The position numbers and the translations under genes are program-made. Source: Neodontobutis hainanensis (taxonomy: Eukaryota > Chordata > Actinopteri > Gobiiformes > Odontobutidae). From it: a stretch of 64,000 nucleotides of DNA. The number at the start of each line of letters is the position of its first letter. Positions within the stretch are counted from its first letter, which is position 1. Of this stretch, positions 36,601 to 60,153 are shown piece by piece. The stretch covers positions 1,004,001-1,068,000 of the forward strand of contig JALDNG010000001.1 in NCBI GenBank assembly GCA_024349245.1, in the 5' to 3' direction. Under the pieces are notes generated by a model. That model was not told where the DNA came from, did not search any database, and saw only the letters and a list, made by a program, of their open reading frames with translations.

Positions 36601-36683
36601 AGGCCTGTTCCCACCACTGCCAGGACATGAGAGACGCTGTAAAAGCTGAGGAGCAGGGAGAGACCACCCTGGAGGACAGACAT
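33645..36683 (-). CDS. Cytochrome P450, family 4F-like
   Basis: ER-anchored haem mono-oxygenase, expected to hydroxylate fatty acids or eicosanoids near the omega end. Thirteen coding exons: 36480-36683, 35775-35919, 35646-35699, 35437-35564, 35230-35351, 35005-35151, 34821-34935, 34691-34757, 34479-34608, 34270-34403, 34094-34158, 33940-34022 and 33645-33858. Total 1608 bases, 535 residues, all phases consistent. N-terminal anchor spans about residues 10-35. GDEWSRKRRMLTPAFHF is the CYP4 C-helix block. The I-helix reads FAGHDTTAS (about 326-334). ExxR is KESLRL (Glu386, Arg389). The haem loop is FSAGPRNCIG with Cys467. The I-helix residue that is Glu in many CYP4 enzymes is Ala here. I start at 36681-36683; an in-frame Met lies 17 codons upstream. 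Exon 12 has a weak donor, GTCTTG. Confidence 0.93.
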
Positions 36684-37436
36684 GTTGGGCCGAATGACAA
36701 ATAATTGACATTGCAGCAGTTTTTTTTTTGACACTTATGTGACAGTAAGAAAAAGTTGGTGATGTTGAAACAGAACGTCCCACCCTTGATTGCGGGTATC
36801 TTCACCGGAAAAATGTTGCAACTATTGTATTGCAATACAAACTGACTGGTTTGTCAAGCTAGTGTGTCAGCTATAAAACAGTGTACGCAGCATTGTAGAA
36901 AACTCGCCATCTGAAGTTAATGCTGGTCCGCATCACCAGATGGCGCTAATGCATCTTAATGCGGTTTGTCGTGCACCAATACCCAATACTGTGAAGGATA
37001 AAGAAGAGATGTTGATTGGCTTGTGACACACCTGAGCGTGAATGTAACACTGATAAGATCAACGCCTCAGTGTTTAAAATGAAACGTCAAAAATAACACT
37101 TATACACTTTATGTCATGAGAAAATTTGGTTGCTCTGGGTTGTAATGTTTGTACCTTTCTGCTTAAGGTAAGATTAATTTTTATTTTTGTCCATGTTTTG
37201 TGAAGACTAGCCATATGCATATATACTCATTGTCTGTACATTTTTACATTTACTATAAAGTAAATCTCACCCAGTTTGAAATAATCAAAACCAACCAAAC
37301 TGAAAAAATCTCTACATAGATTGGGAAAACACTGATAAAATGTCAGTTGTTTTTTTTTTTTACTTGGACTTTACTGTAGACTTTTGAGATTACAAGAGGC
37401 TATTTGTGGTATTTATGTGCAGGTTTCCATCCTGAT
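36684..37436. promoter_or_regulatory. Divergent promoter region, P450 and IRS-like genes
   Basis: The two genes point away from each other with about 750 bases between start codons. A likely 5' non-coding exon of the plus-strand gene ends at a strong donor (cttaag then gtaagatt, about 37163-37176), matching the acceptor tatgtgcag at about 37413-37421. No TATA box stands out. No other frame is convincing. Confidence 0.45.
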
Positions 37437-39670
37437 ATGAATGAAAAGACAAAAGGGCATGATGAATGTGAGGAAGATTGTTGCAGAGGGCTCTCTGGTG
37501 CACTGTCCTCTCTGTCAACTTCCCACCACAGCTCCATCCAGACCTGGCTGCCCCTTCAGTCACATCTTCAGCCGTTCTGCACAGATAAACCAACAGATGA
37601 GGAAGACTGTAGCTTTCAGTCAAATGAACATCCTTCATCTGATGTGTTTGATGAGGAGCTCTTCTGTCCTGGTCTGGCCTCTGATGCGCTGGCCCCTCTG
37701 GCCTTCAGTGCGCTCTCTGGGCCACAAAGTGATGTGGTGAAACAGGGTTACCTGGGAAAGCAGGAGCAGAAGCACAAAAGATATTTTGTCTTAAGAGCTG
37801 GAAGTCACTGTGGGCCAAGCCGACTTGAGTGGTACAAAACACAGGAGAAGTTCGCAGCTGTGGAGAAGTCTTCAGGTGAAATGATGCTCTTTGGCTCACG
37901 CAATCAGGGGTTTGTACGAGTTTATATATATATATATTTTTTTCTTCCATTTGAATGACCCACAGAGATATTATAGCACAGATGGCAAAACTCTGCTTCA
38001 CAGGGTGATTTACCTGAGGTGCTGTCTTGGTGTGAGTCAGATCTGCAGCTCCAAAAAAGACTACAAAGTGGCATTGTATGCTAAAGATCAGACTCTTGTG
38101 TTTGTGTCGAAAGATGAGCAAGAACAACACGAGTGGTATGTTGCTATTAAGAAACTACTGGAGGAAGAGTTTGAAGATGAAGGCCATGGAGAAGGATTTG
38201 ATGAAGAGGATGCTGGTTACTGTACTTTACCCCCGGCTGCTTTCTTTAAACAGGTTAGTCTTAAGTCTTTTTTTTTTTTTTTTTTTTAATACTTAAAAGA
38301 TGATTTAAAAAAAATGTTATATATATATATATTATATTATATTATATTATATGTACTATGTTTGTTCAGGTGTGGCCAGTCACTGTAAAACCCAGAGGTC
38401 TGGGCCGATCTAAAGCACTGGCAGGTGAGGTCCTGCTGTGCCTGACAGCATCATCTCTGGTCTTATTCAGAGTGGGCACAGGCACTGATCTGCCATCGGT
38501 TACATTGCCTTTGCTGGCTGTGCGACGCTTTGGCCACTTGGACGGCTCATTCTTTGTGGAGCTTGGCAGGTCTGCACCACATGGCCCTGGAGAAATCTGG
38601 ATGGAAGCGAGAGATGAAGGTAATGGGGAAACAAATCCTGAACCTCACACTCACTTGGATTCAAACCTCATTCTCTAATTGTTACAGAAAACCCAGCCCT
38701 GGCACAACAAATTCATGAGGAGATCCGTGGAGTGGTGAGGGCTCTACGAGCTCTTCCAGACTTCAGCTGGTCACCCACTTCCAGTCAGAGCAGCAACTGT
38801 CAGTCCCAAGGGCTGCTTGTCTTAAAACGCAGCCGAGCAAAACACAGAGAGAAGCTGATGAACTGCAGATTTCACAGTTCTCCACCACCTCCTGCCCCAT
38901 GTGAAAACCCAAACAGTCAGAGCCAAAGTGACCTCAAAGCTCAGGAAACACGGCAAATCCCTTCAAGGCCGAGCTCTGAGCCAGACACAGAGAGTTACAT
39001 GGAGATGAAGACAGACCCTCATTCTCCAGCCAGGGTGTGTAGGATGGAAGGCTGGGAGTCAAGCGAGGAAGAAGGGCTAGGATACATGATGATGTCACCA
39101 CAGGCCACGCCGGGAGCTTTTGTGCTCCATCAGGATGATTATGTGACTATGGCGAGCCCACAGAAACATGACTGTTCCACACACACTTCATCGTTCTCTT
39201 TCCTGCTGACGTCGTTCAGGTATGATTTTAATAAATAGAATTGTTCATATGAAATGCACCATTCAATAAAATCCTTCTGTTCTTGTAGCTCTGGATCTGA
39301 TGGCCACTCTCCTCATAATGCATCACCTCACTACATCACTGAGCAGACTCCACCACCCTGGACACTACCAATAGTTCAACCGCCAAATACAGGAGCCGAG
39401 CGGTCACGACTGAGCACAAGCTGCCCCAGCCCACCACAGAATATTACAAAGCAGAAATTTGGCCAACGTAGGACTCCAACACGGGCCACCTCATCCCCAG
39501 TGAGGTGTGCTGATGTCCTTAGACCCTTGACCCTATTTCGAGGAAGCTCTTCAGGAAACATCAGTGTTTGTCCACAGTCTGATGCAGATCGGACTGTAGC
39601 ACCAGAGCTGTCTGCAAGAAGATACCTGCTGTCATGTTTGCCATCGTGTCTGCAGGTTAACAGAACCTGA
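37437..39670 (+). CDS. Insulin receptor substrate-like adaptor, short form
   Basis: Docking protein that links insulin/IGF receptors to PI3-kinase at the membrane. Five coding exons: 37437-37913, 37966-38253, 38370-38619, 38688-39219 and 39289-39670. Total 1929 bases, 642 residues. Domains: an acidic N-terminus (1-98), a PH domain (about 100-225, starting VVKQGYLGKQ), and an IRS-type PTB domain (about 256-365, with KALAGEVLLCLTASSLVLFR, VRRFGHLDGSFFVELGR and GPGEIWMEARDE). Three YxxM motifs follow for p85 binding: YMEM (Tyr442), YMMM (Tyr471) and YVTM (Tyr490). Classic IRS1 and IRS2 are about twice as long, with coding mostly in one exon. Exon 1 uses the donor gtacga to keep frame. Polyadenylation signal 39891-39896. 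A DOK protein also has PH and PTB, but the YMxM motifs and PTB wording favour IRS. Confidence 0.88.
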
Positions 39671-40465
39671 GTTCATGGTTCTCTTTTGACTTTGGATCAG
39701 TTTGTTGTATTAAATAACAAATGCATATCTATTTTACTACACACTGAGTTTCAAGCTTCAATTGTCTTAGAGAAAAATTTGTCAGTTTGGTCAATTTTGG
39801 TCTCTAATTTGACAGCTTTTGTAATTTTCCTTTTTGGTTGTGAAGAATTAAACCAAACAGTATAATATTGTAAATAGTAAAAATTGATGAAATAAAGTCG
39901 TGTAAATGCATGTAGTTTTCTGTAGTTCTTTAAGGAAAGATGTAAAGGAAAGCCACAAAACCTGACAGCTTTTACCCTGTACAGAAACACTTTTGAACCA
40001 GTAAGGCACAAGCCAATCTCAGGTGTTAAGAAAATAACAGTGATGCAATAGTGACAAAGATTAAATAACACAACCTTCCATCTACCTGCCTGAACAAAAC
40101 CTGAACTTTATGCAAACTTTGTAAACCTTTCAGGCTCCAACAACAATCCCTGATGAGATAAGGATCAACAGTTAAAATGAAGAGCTAAATTTGTGTGACA
40201 CATGATGACTGAAGGGAGGTGGTTTTAGTCTTGTGAGGTTTTCTTGATGTGATAACTTTGTAAAAGTTTGCAAAAATACCATTAAATAATGCCAACCATG
40301 GTGGGTTTAATAAATGTCTGCATCACTAAACTGATCTGCTGTGGATAGATTGAAAAGTGTTTAAAAAAGTTTAAACTTCTCAAAATTTGGAGGACCTTGT
40401 GAGATTTTGAACAGTGTAATGGCCTTTGATCCTTAGTCTTAAAATATCCATTTCTGTAGAAGTGC

Positions 40466-40985
40466 ATGCGCGTTGTCTCTTTAGGAAACATGGTGCTCGT
40501 ATCCGTAGACCGCTACCTGGCTATCTGTGACAGACTTCTCTCACCTCAGCAGAGTCATAGTGGTCAAATGTCTGAGCTGGACCTGCTCTCTTATCTATAT
40601 CGACTGTGTTATGATGGGACACCTGAGCCAGCCCATCACAGGTTTAACTCGTGCCACAGAGAATGTGTAGTGGTCATCAGCTACATCTCAGGAACCTCTT
40701 TGTTACTTGTGTTGGGCCTCGTACAGTCTTGGTTATTCTGTACATAGAGTACAAGAGTGTTTGAGGTTGCTGTTTCTCAGGCACAGGCTACTCGCTCAAA
40801 AATCACTACCACTGACATTATAGCCCTAAATGTGAAACGTTCAGAGAAGAAGGCAGCCATTGATCATGTTGGTGAACTCATGTATGAACCCTCTGATTTA
40901 TGCCTGGCTTAAAAAAGCCATTAAACTCCTCATCACCCTGAGAATACAGCCGCCTCACTCCAGAAAGAGTGATATCTTTTAGACA
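40466..40985 (+). pseudogene. Trace-amine-receptor-like GPCR pseudogene
   Basis: Starts mid-gene at the TM3 end, NMVLVSVDRYLAICD, where the usual residues follow DRYLAICDPLLYP. It continues through a rearranged loop, then TM5-like VVVISYISGTSLLLVLGLV. A frame change leads to the third-loop block (QAQATRSKITTTDI, KRSEKKAA) and a broken TM7 (LMNPLIYAWL then KKAIKLL). TM1-TM2 are missing, and stops and frame changes separate the pieces. The order and wording match trace-amine-associated receptors (TAAR) of fish, an intronless family. It is clearly dead. Confidence 0.78.
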
Positions 40986-42197
40986 CTGCTCTCATCAGAT
41001 CCCAGGTTTGTTCTCTCACATAATCTGCACTAATCTTGTATATAGTATATGTGTGTTTTGTTCAGATTCACTTTATTTATTCATATCTGCTCTAATAGCC
41101 GAGTTTTAAATCCTGTTGCATTGTCTGGTGCAAAACAAGGCAGTATGTAAATGTAATTTACTAAAATACCACTCCTTAGGCACAACACCAGTAGAGCAAG
41201 TGAAATGAATAACAATCATAGTGAACATGATTATACTTCTAATGTGTATATTTCAGTTATGCTGAGTTACAGAACGCTTAGATATAAATGAAGCAGAAAT
41301 TGTCATGTTCTATTGGACTTATTTAAATGAACTACAGGTGCAGTACACTTCAAGTCTACTTGATGGCGCCACATTACAAACTCTAAGCCTGAAAAAACAC
41401 CAATGCTGTTTGTAATTATTTACATATTTTGAAAATGAGAAAATATGTAATTGTTACAATATTCTGTACTTTAAAGAATGTATTGTTTAAGCCCGAGCAA
41501 AAACAACACATATTGTTGGGCGGGCCTATATTAGTGAGTCAATAAAGTAGTGTTATTGCCAAATTTGAAGTGTGTTTGTTAAATATTAGCCCACATAGAC
41601 ATGGACAAAAGATGAAGTAACACTACCTGGGCTGGTTACAATGCAGTTACAAAATAACTGTAAGCCTGTGTGTTCTGCTTTTGTATCTCTCTTGTAGCTG
41701 AGAATCACCGTAGTTGTCTAAAAGGAACAGTCTTGTCAAATCACATTTTATATGTTGGAGTGGCTTGTGCATTATTTAAGCCAAACAAGCCCTAGATTCA
41801 TTAAGTTTTAAAGAGCTTTTACATGTATAAAGCTGTGGTAGACAGAAAATAAAGAGCAAGGCCATCTGGTCATGATAGGAGTCTAACTCAATCAAAATAT
41901 ATCATTTATACTGTGTGAGCAAAGTTGTGCTGATTGTACTACACTACAGCTTCATCTCAAGCTCATGACCATTTACAGCACATTTGTGAGGACAAAACAC
42001 ATCCAATTGGAGAGGTTATGGTCTACTCTGCAGAAGTGGACACTACAACTGCTTTAACTGCTTTATCCCACTGATGTGTGTTCTAGTGCAAAGGGCGCTA
42101 TATCTGCTGTGGGGCTTTGGGTGTTGGGACAGACACATATTAAAAGTCGCACAAGAACAGCTGCAAATATTTTGTCCCCTTGTTGGTCGGGGATTTT
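40986..42197. other. Intergenic, no feature seen
   Basis: AT-rich DNA with no convincing frame, RNA gene or named repeat. Short matches to neither strand of the local SINE or Tc1 families were noticed. Confidence 0.5.
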
Positions 42198-42452
42198 ATA
42201 TACTACTTTTCCACCTACTGTAGTAGGCACTCAAAGCGCTTTACATTAAGCTTTACATTAAGCTTTCATTTACCTTTACAGAACTTCACTGGAGGCAAGC
42301 TGGGTTAAGTGTCTTGCCCAAGGACACAACAACAGTATGTGGGGGAGAGCGGGATGCTATGATGTTTTGGGATGTTTCGAGCGGGGATCAAACCGCCCAC
42401 CCGCCGGTCGAAGGATGGCCACTCTACCCACTGAGCTACTGCTGCCCACTTA
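42198..42452 (-). mobile_element. Full-length tRNA-derived SINE
   Basis: Reverse orientation. The tRNA-like head lies at 42395-42452 (complement of ctcagtgggtagagtggcc, with a B-box-like ggtttgatccc). The body complement caaggacacaacaacagtat and the tail with caaagcgctttacatta follow. A short direct repeat, aagctttacatt, occurs inside the tail. Confidence 0.88.
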
Positions 42453-42782
42453 ACTGCATTTGACTGATTATGGTGAAAGGTGGTATATTATAAACTATAT
42501 TAGTAATAATTTTGGTTATGACATTTGATATTAGGTAGAGTCCTAAAATTTTGTCAATAAACTGATTAAGTTTAGATAAAATAAAATGTTTCCACCTTCC
42601 AGGACTTTAATGTTCTAAAAAAATATCTAGTTTGCAATAAGACCACCAGGAGAATACAATGTTATATGGGACGTACTTCAGTTGGCCTTTACTTTGGTTT
42701 AATCTACCATTGCCTTCTTATAAAGGTTATGGTCAAGTCTATAAGTATGTCCTAGATTGCCCAGTGCCTAGCAATAATATAC

Positions 42783-44047
42783 TGTATATACAGTTGTGCT
42801 CATAAGTTTACATACCCATACAATAATTGGGATTTTTTGCCATTTTTCAGAGAATATAAATAACACAAAAGCTTTTTTTCACTCATAGTTAGTGGTTGAG
42901 TAAAGCCATTTATTGTCAAACAGTGTTTACTCTTTTGAAATTATACTGACAACAGAAACTACCCAATTTTGGCCTGATAACATGCACACAAGTTGACACA
43001 AACAGGTTTGAATGGCTACTAAAACCATCCTTACCTGTAATGTGTTTGCAGTCGTCCTTCAACCGGAAGGTAGGCGGTCCGATTCTCACTCTCCCCACAG
43101 TTCATACTGTTGTTGTGTCCTTGGGCGAGACACTTAACCCACCTTGCATCCAGTGGCTGTAACACTTGTAAATAATTACTGTAGAACAATGAACAATGAT
43201 AAAAGCGTCAGCTAAATGAATAAATGTAAATGTAAATGAGAAAGAGAAAGGGGCTGCATAGTCGAGAAAGACATTACTACGCAAAAGCCACAAATCATCC
43301 TGCTTACAATACCCCAAACAGATCAGAGAAGTTATTTAGAGTGATGAGACCAAAATTTAACTTTTTGGCCACAACCATAAACGTTACATTTGGAGAGGAG
43401 TCAATAATGAAAGGTACGCCATTCCTACTGTGAAACATGGAGGTGGATCACTGATGTTTTGGGGATGTGTGAGCTACAAAGGCACAGGAAAATATAAATG
43501 CAGCATGTTATCAGAAAATATTGGAAGAAAATGTGCACTCATCAGTCCAGAAGCTGCGCATAGGAGATACTTCCAATATTTCCAACATGACAACAATCCA
43601 AAGCACAAGGCCAAGTCGACCTGTCATTACTTACAGCAGCATAAAGTGAAGGTTCTGGACTGGTCTCCTGACATCAACCTTAATATCATTAAGCCACTCT
43701 GGGGAGATCTCTAACGATCAGTTCATGCAAGACAGCCCAAGAATTTGGCTTTTTGCCAAGAAGAATGGGCAGCTTTACTGCCAAAAAAGACTTCAAGCTG
43801 TCATTGATGTTAAAGGTGCCAGTACACAGTATTAAGAACTGTGGTATGTTAACTTTGGATCAGGGTTTTTGGGTAGTTTCTGTTGTCTTTATGATTTAAA
43901 AAGAGTAAATACAAGTGTTTGACAATAAATTGCTTCACCCAACCACCAACTATAAATGAAAAAATTTTTTGTGTTATCAATTATATTCTCTGAAAAATGG
44001 CCAAAAAATCTCAAATTCTGCCAGAGCACAGCTTATGAGCTGTATAA
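42783..44047 (+). mobile_element. Tc1/mariner element with long terminal repeats
   Basis: Imperfect terminal inverted repeats of about 75 bases begin near 42785 (cagttgtgctcataagttt) and end near 44047. Both include the inner block gccatttttcagagaatata. The plus strand encodes part of a transposase: FWGCVSYKGTGKY (about 43450-43490) and FQHDNNPKHKAKST with the second catalytic Asp (about 43583-43625), then LDWSPDINLN. The frame breaks near 43433, and the N-terminal DNA-binding part is largely missing. A SINE is inserted at 43045-43225. Confidence 0.9.
43045..43225 (+). mobile_element. SINE nested inside the Tc1 element
   Basis: Head remnant with gtccttcaaccggaaggtag and B-box-like ggtccgattct, body gttgtgtccttgggcgagac, and a tail ending in atgaataaatgtaaatgtaa. 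It interrupts the Tc1 transposase region, so it is younger than the Tc1 copy. Confidence 0.85.
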
Positions 44048-45677
44048 AATATATTTAAAATTGTCTCTGGATATTAGCAATTATTCAGTTCACATGATGA
44101 AATTGAGAATGCAATGACTGGAATGTGGAATTTGGCTGCATGGATTTCACTTAAAGCGCATTGCATGCAGGCACTTGCCACCATGTGAGTGCGGGGCGTG
44201 CGTCTTTAATCCTTGAAGAGGCTGGCAGTGACTGGCCCAGAAATCGGATGTTTTCTCACTCGAGCGTTTCCCAGACACACCTCTTACCCCCCTCCATTGC
44301 GGTGAGTCTACGTCTGCCCATTTTCCTATAATTCTTTTTCCTATTCATTGTATGTGCTTTGCCCTAGGAAAGAAAAGATAAGAGAATTATTCACCTCTTC
44401 TCACCTTCCTCTTGTAACACCGGCATTCATCCTTAGGGCAGAATGATTAAGGAGGTATGTCAAGTTAGTGTTCTAAAGACTTTGAACAGTCAAACAGGAA
44501 GAAAAAAAAAGCATATTTAGGTTTTAATGGAGTGTGCGAGACAAAAATAAGTGTTTAGAGCTACAGATAATAGCTTTATGTGAATAGTAATTTTGAGATT
44601 CGGCATTTGACATAAAGCAGTGAAGCAGGAAGGGGAGATAGCAGAGGACTCAGCAGCTCATAAATAGGCACTACGTAGGACCTCCACTTAACCGGTTACC
44701 ACATTCATCACCATTAAATACAATCATAGGCTTACATTTTTGCAGTTCACTGAGAAATATGTAGGATGTTGAATTATATAAAGAGATATTGCCTGCATTT
44801 GAGGATTTGTGAACAACAGTTTTTGGAGAAAAAGTGAGCTACAAATGCACAAATCCTCTGCCTTGATCTCTAACTCCACCCATAAGGTACAGCCCATCCA
44901 TTTAAGGCAAATTTTTTCTCATTCACCAGACAGGACGCAGACAGGACACAATCCTACAACCACGTCTGTTTGGATTGAATTATAACCAGACAATATTTTG
45001 TAACTCCTTTGTGAATCAGGTTTTGGAATAAGCTCCTTTTTTTTCTTCTTTGTCTCGTTGTTGTCTCTTTCGGCTTGACTGAAAAGTTTTGACCAATATA
45101 GAAACCAGAAAAAAAGAAGTTTCCCCAAAGACACATGCACTAAGCTTTACCCTAAAACGGGAGATCGGATTAACACAGCTGCTGTATGAGAAGAAAATAT
45201 ATAGATAAGAGAAGCAAGGACGTGCCCATGTATGAAGGACAAGAAGACAAGGACAACTAAGGTTTTAAAAATAGATCCGATTTAAGGTCGAGGACAAATT
45301 CAAGACATTCAAGATTCGAAAGTGAAAAAGACAGGCTGCTACAAGCTGCGCTACTCTTTCAAGCAAGACACCTGACCTACAAAAATAAATGGAACAATGC
45401 ACGCACAGCAAAACCAGAGGAAGTCACTGCTCTGAACACAAAAGGTTCTGTGTTCTCAACACAAAATAGATTTTCTCATCATGTTTTATTCAGCTCCATT
45501 TCCACATTCAAACAACCTGTGCCGGAAGAGCAACTTTGTTCCTGGATAGAATGAAGAGAGGAGCAAAAAGGATATTTGCCGATTCTGTGATACCCTGCTG
45601 CTCCTCCCTTTCACCCTCTCACGCTCCTTCTCCCATTCCTTCACTTTACATGCATCTATAAACTTCTATACCTCACT
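44048..45677. other. Upstream region of the VEGF-C-like gene
   Basis: No other gene found. The stretch 44160-44300 is GC-richer. From about 44880 the DNA lacks repeats and is probably 5' UTR or promoter of the growth factor gene; vegfc genes often have long 5' leaders. No TATA box can be assigned with confidence. Confidence 0.4.
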
Positions 45678-50641
<4,964 letters not shown>

Positions 50642-53008
50642 CCAATCACAGAGAGACAGTGGATACAGCTACAAAATTCCCTGTAATAAAAGGATGGGAA
50701 AGATGGATATTTGATGCCCTCTGAGACCTTGGGCTTCTTCCCAGTGTAAATACTGCAGTGTTGACTGGAAGCTCCCGGTTATACCCGGAGGCTGCGTAAA
50801 AGGCATGACAGCGAGGCGGGCTAAAACCAATCACACGACCCCGCTGCAACGTGTTGGAGCAAGACGCTAATCCCCCATGGCTGCGAGGAAACGGAAAGTG
50901 GAATAAGATAATAACAGAGCACACTCCATAGTGTTTCAAGCCTGCATTAAGTAAGCTTCAGGCGAAGTTGAAGGAGATATTTTAGAGTGTGAAGGGGATG
51001 TGTAACATGATGTCAACTGCATGTCCTTTATTACATGTTTAGGTGAAAGAGAAACATATTTTTAGCAGAATCTAAAAGCCCAATCTGTTGATACTGAAGG
51101 AGATGGAGCAGAGGTCATTTACCTTTACTTTAAGAGCAATAGCCTTTCTATCAAAATAATTTAAATGCTCTTTGTGGTCTTTTTGATGCTGCTTTACCAC
51201 TTAGTTTTGTGTTTTTTTCAATAATTTATCTATTATAAAATGTAAATATAAAATTTTGTTTGTATTTAAGTCCTATTTCTTATCTGTGGTTATAAAATAG
51301 TGTATTTAAAGGATTGCTTTTGCTTCAGAAATTGGTCATTCAAGGTTGTGTAAAAATTAAATGGCCATATTTATAGGATATGTTGATTGAAATTGAAAGT
51401 CTATAAAATTCTAATGCCAAAAAACAGTGTAAACATATAATTGTGCATGGACTGAGCGACTGTAAATACACGTTGTCTGCCTCTTCCACACAACTCTTCC
51501 CATGCTCTCCTGTTTCATGACCCCCTCCTCCACAGCCCTCCATCTGTCTGCCACAATAAACAATATTACCTGCGATGAAAAGCAGAGATCGTCTTTCTGT
51601 CTGGCTCTTGTGACCCTGTGGATTAACAAAGTGATGAATACCTTCTATCAGGTATTATAACTGCAACTGCCTGCACCAACTTTAATGTGGAAAATTATGC
51701 TTTTGCTGCTTCAACAGTAATAGTCAAATTCTTCTCCACTTATATTGGGTTTAGACGTGCTCAGAGTCTCTGCCCGAGGCCACCAAGGTCTTTTAAGTGC
51801 ACCTGGGTTTTGGCTTCAGAAAATGAGCATTACACTATTAAAAACAAGCATGTAGCAAATATGCAAGCTGAAACAAAGTTTAGAGTCAATAAAAAATATA
51901 AAAAATAATGACAAGACATTTGAAAGAAGTTTTAATTTTTCTTTCAAGAACAAAATATAAACCCAGAGCCAACACCCTTTATAGTGTAAGCTATTGAAAC
52001 TCTTATATTTACAAAAGATAGAAAATAAAACATAAATAAATATAACCTGCTGCTCCATTTGATGTGGCCTAACCATAAAACTTACAACTTCATGGTTAAA
52101 ATAATGACTGCTCCACTGATACGGAACAAAAATCAAAAACAAATGAGTTATAGCACATTTGTTGGTTATTGCTAAATGAAAAAAAAAAAACAAAAAACAA
52201 AAAAAAAACAGCTGATTATTTTTGATTGGAACCAGGTTACATGCATAACAGCAATAAATAGCACAGAGAAATAAAACAAATGTAAATTCCTTTGATTAAA
52301 AAATGTAAGTTAAGCTAGGAGAAAGGACATGCACACTGCCCTCTCCTGGTCAATATGAAAACTGTAAAGGGAAAAGTAGCATGAACCTACTTCGACCCCA
52401 CGGGGAGCGGCAATTAATACAATTAGTATTTAATAAAACATTTACATAAAACCTCCGTAAAGAAGATGCAACAATCTCAGAGCAAGTTCAAGTTTAGACT
52501 CTCAGCCCAAACAATGTGTGAACTTTTAAATCTACATGTAACATCAAACAAAATAACACAGATGCGTCAGAATTTAAGCAGGACAGATCAAAAGTGCAAA
52601 AAACTAAAAATGAAAATATATAGATATATATATTATTTTATGGCTTGCGAAAAATATGTATCCTGTTGAAAGCAGGAGCAGTCTATTTTTTTTGTTTGTT
52701 TTTTTGCGCCAAGTTTTCACAGCTTTTTAGTCCAGTTTATTTCATTTTTTTATATATTTATTTTTAAAGCCACAAACATTTCTGGAGCTGCTGGACATTT
52801 CTCAGTGGGAGTCCAGAGCAGGCACTTTTCAGTCTGACTGGGGGGGAGAACAGTTCAGTAGTCCGTCACAGATTGGCTCGTTCACGTCTCTGGCTGCATC
52901 CTGGCAGCAGCAGAAAATCCACAGAAAACATTGACTTTTACAATCCTCCTTGCAAGCCTCAGCCGATTCTGCCAGGCAAAGTCCAGTCTCCCTGTATCCT
53001 GGAGACGT
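50642..53008. other. VEGF-C-like 3' UTR and convergent intergenic region
   Basis: The plus-strand 3' UTR may run to an AATAAA at about 51555-51560. Minus-strand znf654 3' UTR probably fills much of 52680-53008, with tttatt motifs near 52738 and 52757 as candidate polyadenylation signals. Between them lie A-rich tracts (52178-52210) and no convincing frame. Confidence 0.45.
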
Positions 53009-59247
<6,239 letters not shown>

Positions 59248-60153
59248 ACTGGCTGTCTAGCCCTGCTCGTAGCAGCCACCACACAACACATACATCGCCA
59301 CCTGATCGCCACAGTCAACCATTTGCATTGACAACGCTGATTGGTCACTACCAAAGTACAGTAGTTCGCTTCTTTTAAACACCTGCTTGTGCCAGAGAGG
59401 TTATGGTAAACCAACCGAAACCAACAGCTAATAACAAATGCAAAAATGCGGTGTCACCGAATAGGCTACAGTGTAACCTGTCGTGCGCTACATGTGCCAG
59501 AAACCACATGGCAGACTCAAACAACGCGTTCAATGACGTTTCACAGTCTATTGTATGGTCAACTTGGCTAATACTTCAACTTCATATTCACTTAATGACA
59601 ATGAAAAGCCCAAAACGACAAAATACAGAGCTCGTTTAATTTGTTTATTTTATTCAATACATTAACAAAAATCCAGACACAAAGATTTAATACTAAAGAA
59701 AACTTACAGTAAAATTGTTTGCACTTTATTGAGAGAGAAAAAGGCAGCCCCCCACCACCATAATTTGAATATATCTCACTCTACTTTTTGTAAACATAGG
59801 CTATACACAATAAAAATGGAGGGGGTATTATAAAAAAGGAAAATAATGTACTAATATACAGCTAAGGTCAACATTCATCTAACATGGATACATAAGGTTG
59901 CAAACATGTACAAGAGAATAATCATGTATTTTCCAGATTTTCAGGTAAGTTCTTGCTGTTCAAAACACTGGACGCAGTGATATTCAAGCTTTAAAAAGAT
60001 GTTTAACTTTACCACAGGATGTCTGAAATGCTCTTATTTATTACACTGTAAGATGCAAGTTTATGGACATTCAACATTGAAAACAATCAAAATTTAAGCT
60101 ATGAAAAAAGGATTGTGTAGCCTTTTACTGCTCTTTAAAAATGTACACTTCAG
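59248..60153. other. cbs 3' UTR and znf654-like promoter
   Basis: Both neighbours run on the minus strand. A minus-strand AATAAA at 59644-59649 is a likely end for cbs, leaving about 400 bases for the znf654-like promoter. The 59250-59300 part is GC-richer, with no TATA box. The plus-strand frame at 59403-59639 has no supporting feature. Confidence 0.5.

Noticed and set aside
50646..50939. 97-codon minus-strand frame in the VEGF-C-like 3' UTR
   Set aside because: No domain, no start context, antisense to a likely UTR.
59403..59639. Plus-strand frame between cbs and the znf654-like gene
   Set aside because: Lies in a short promoter/3' UTR interval, with no homology or splice signals that I can see.
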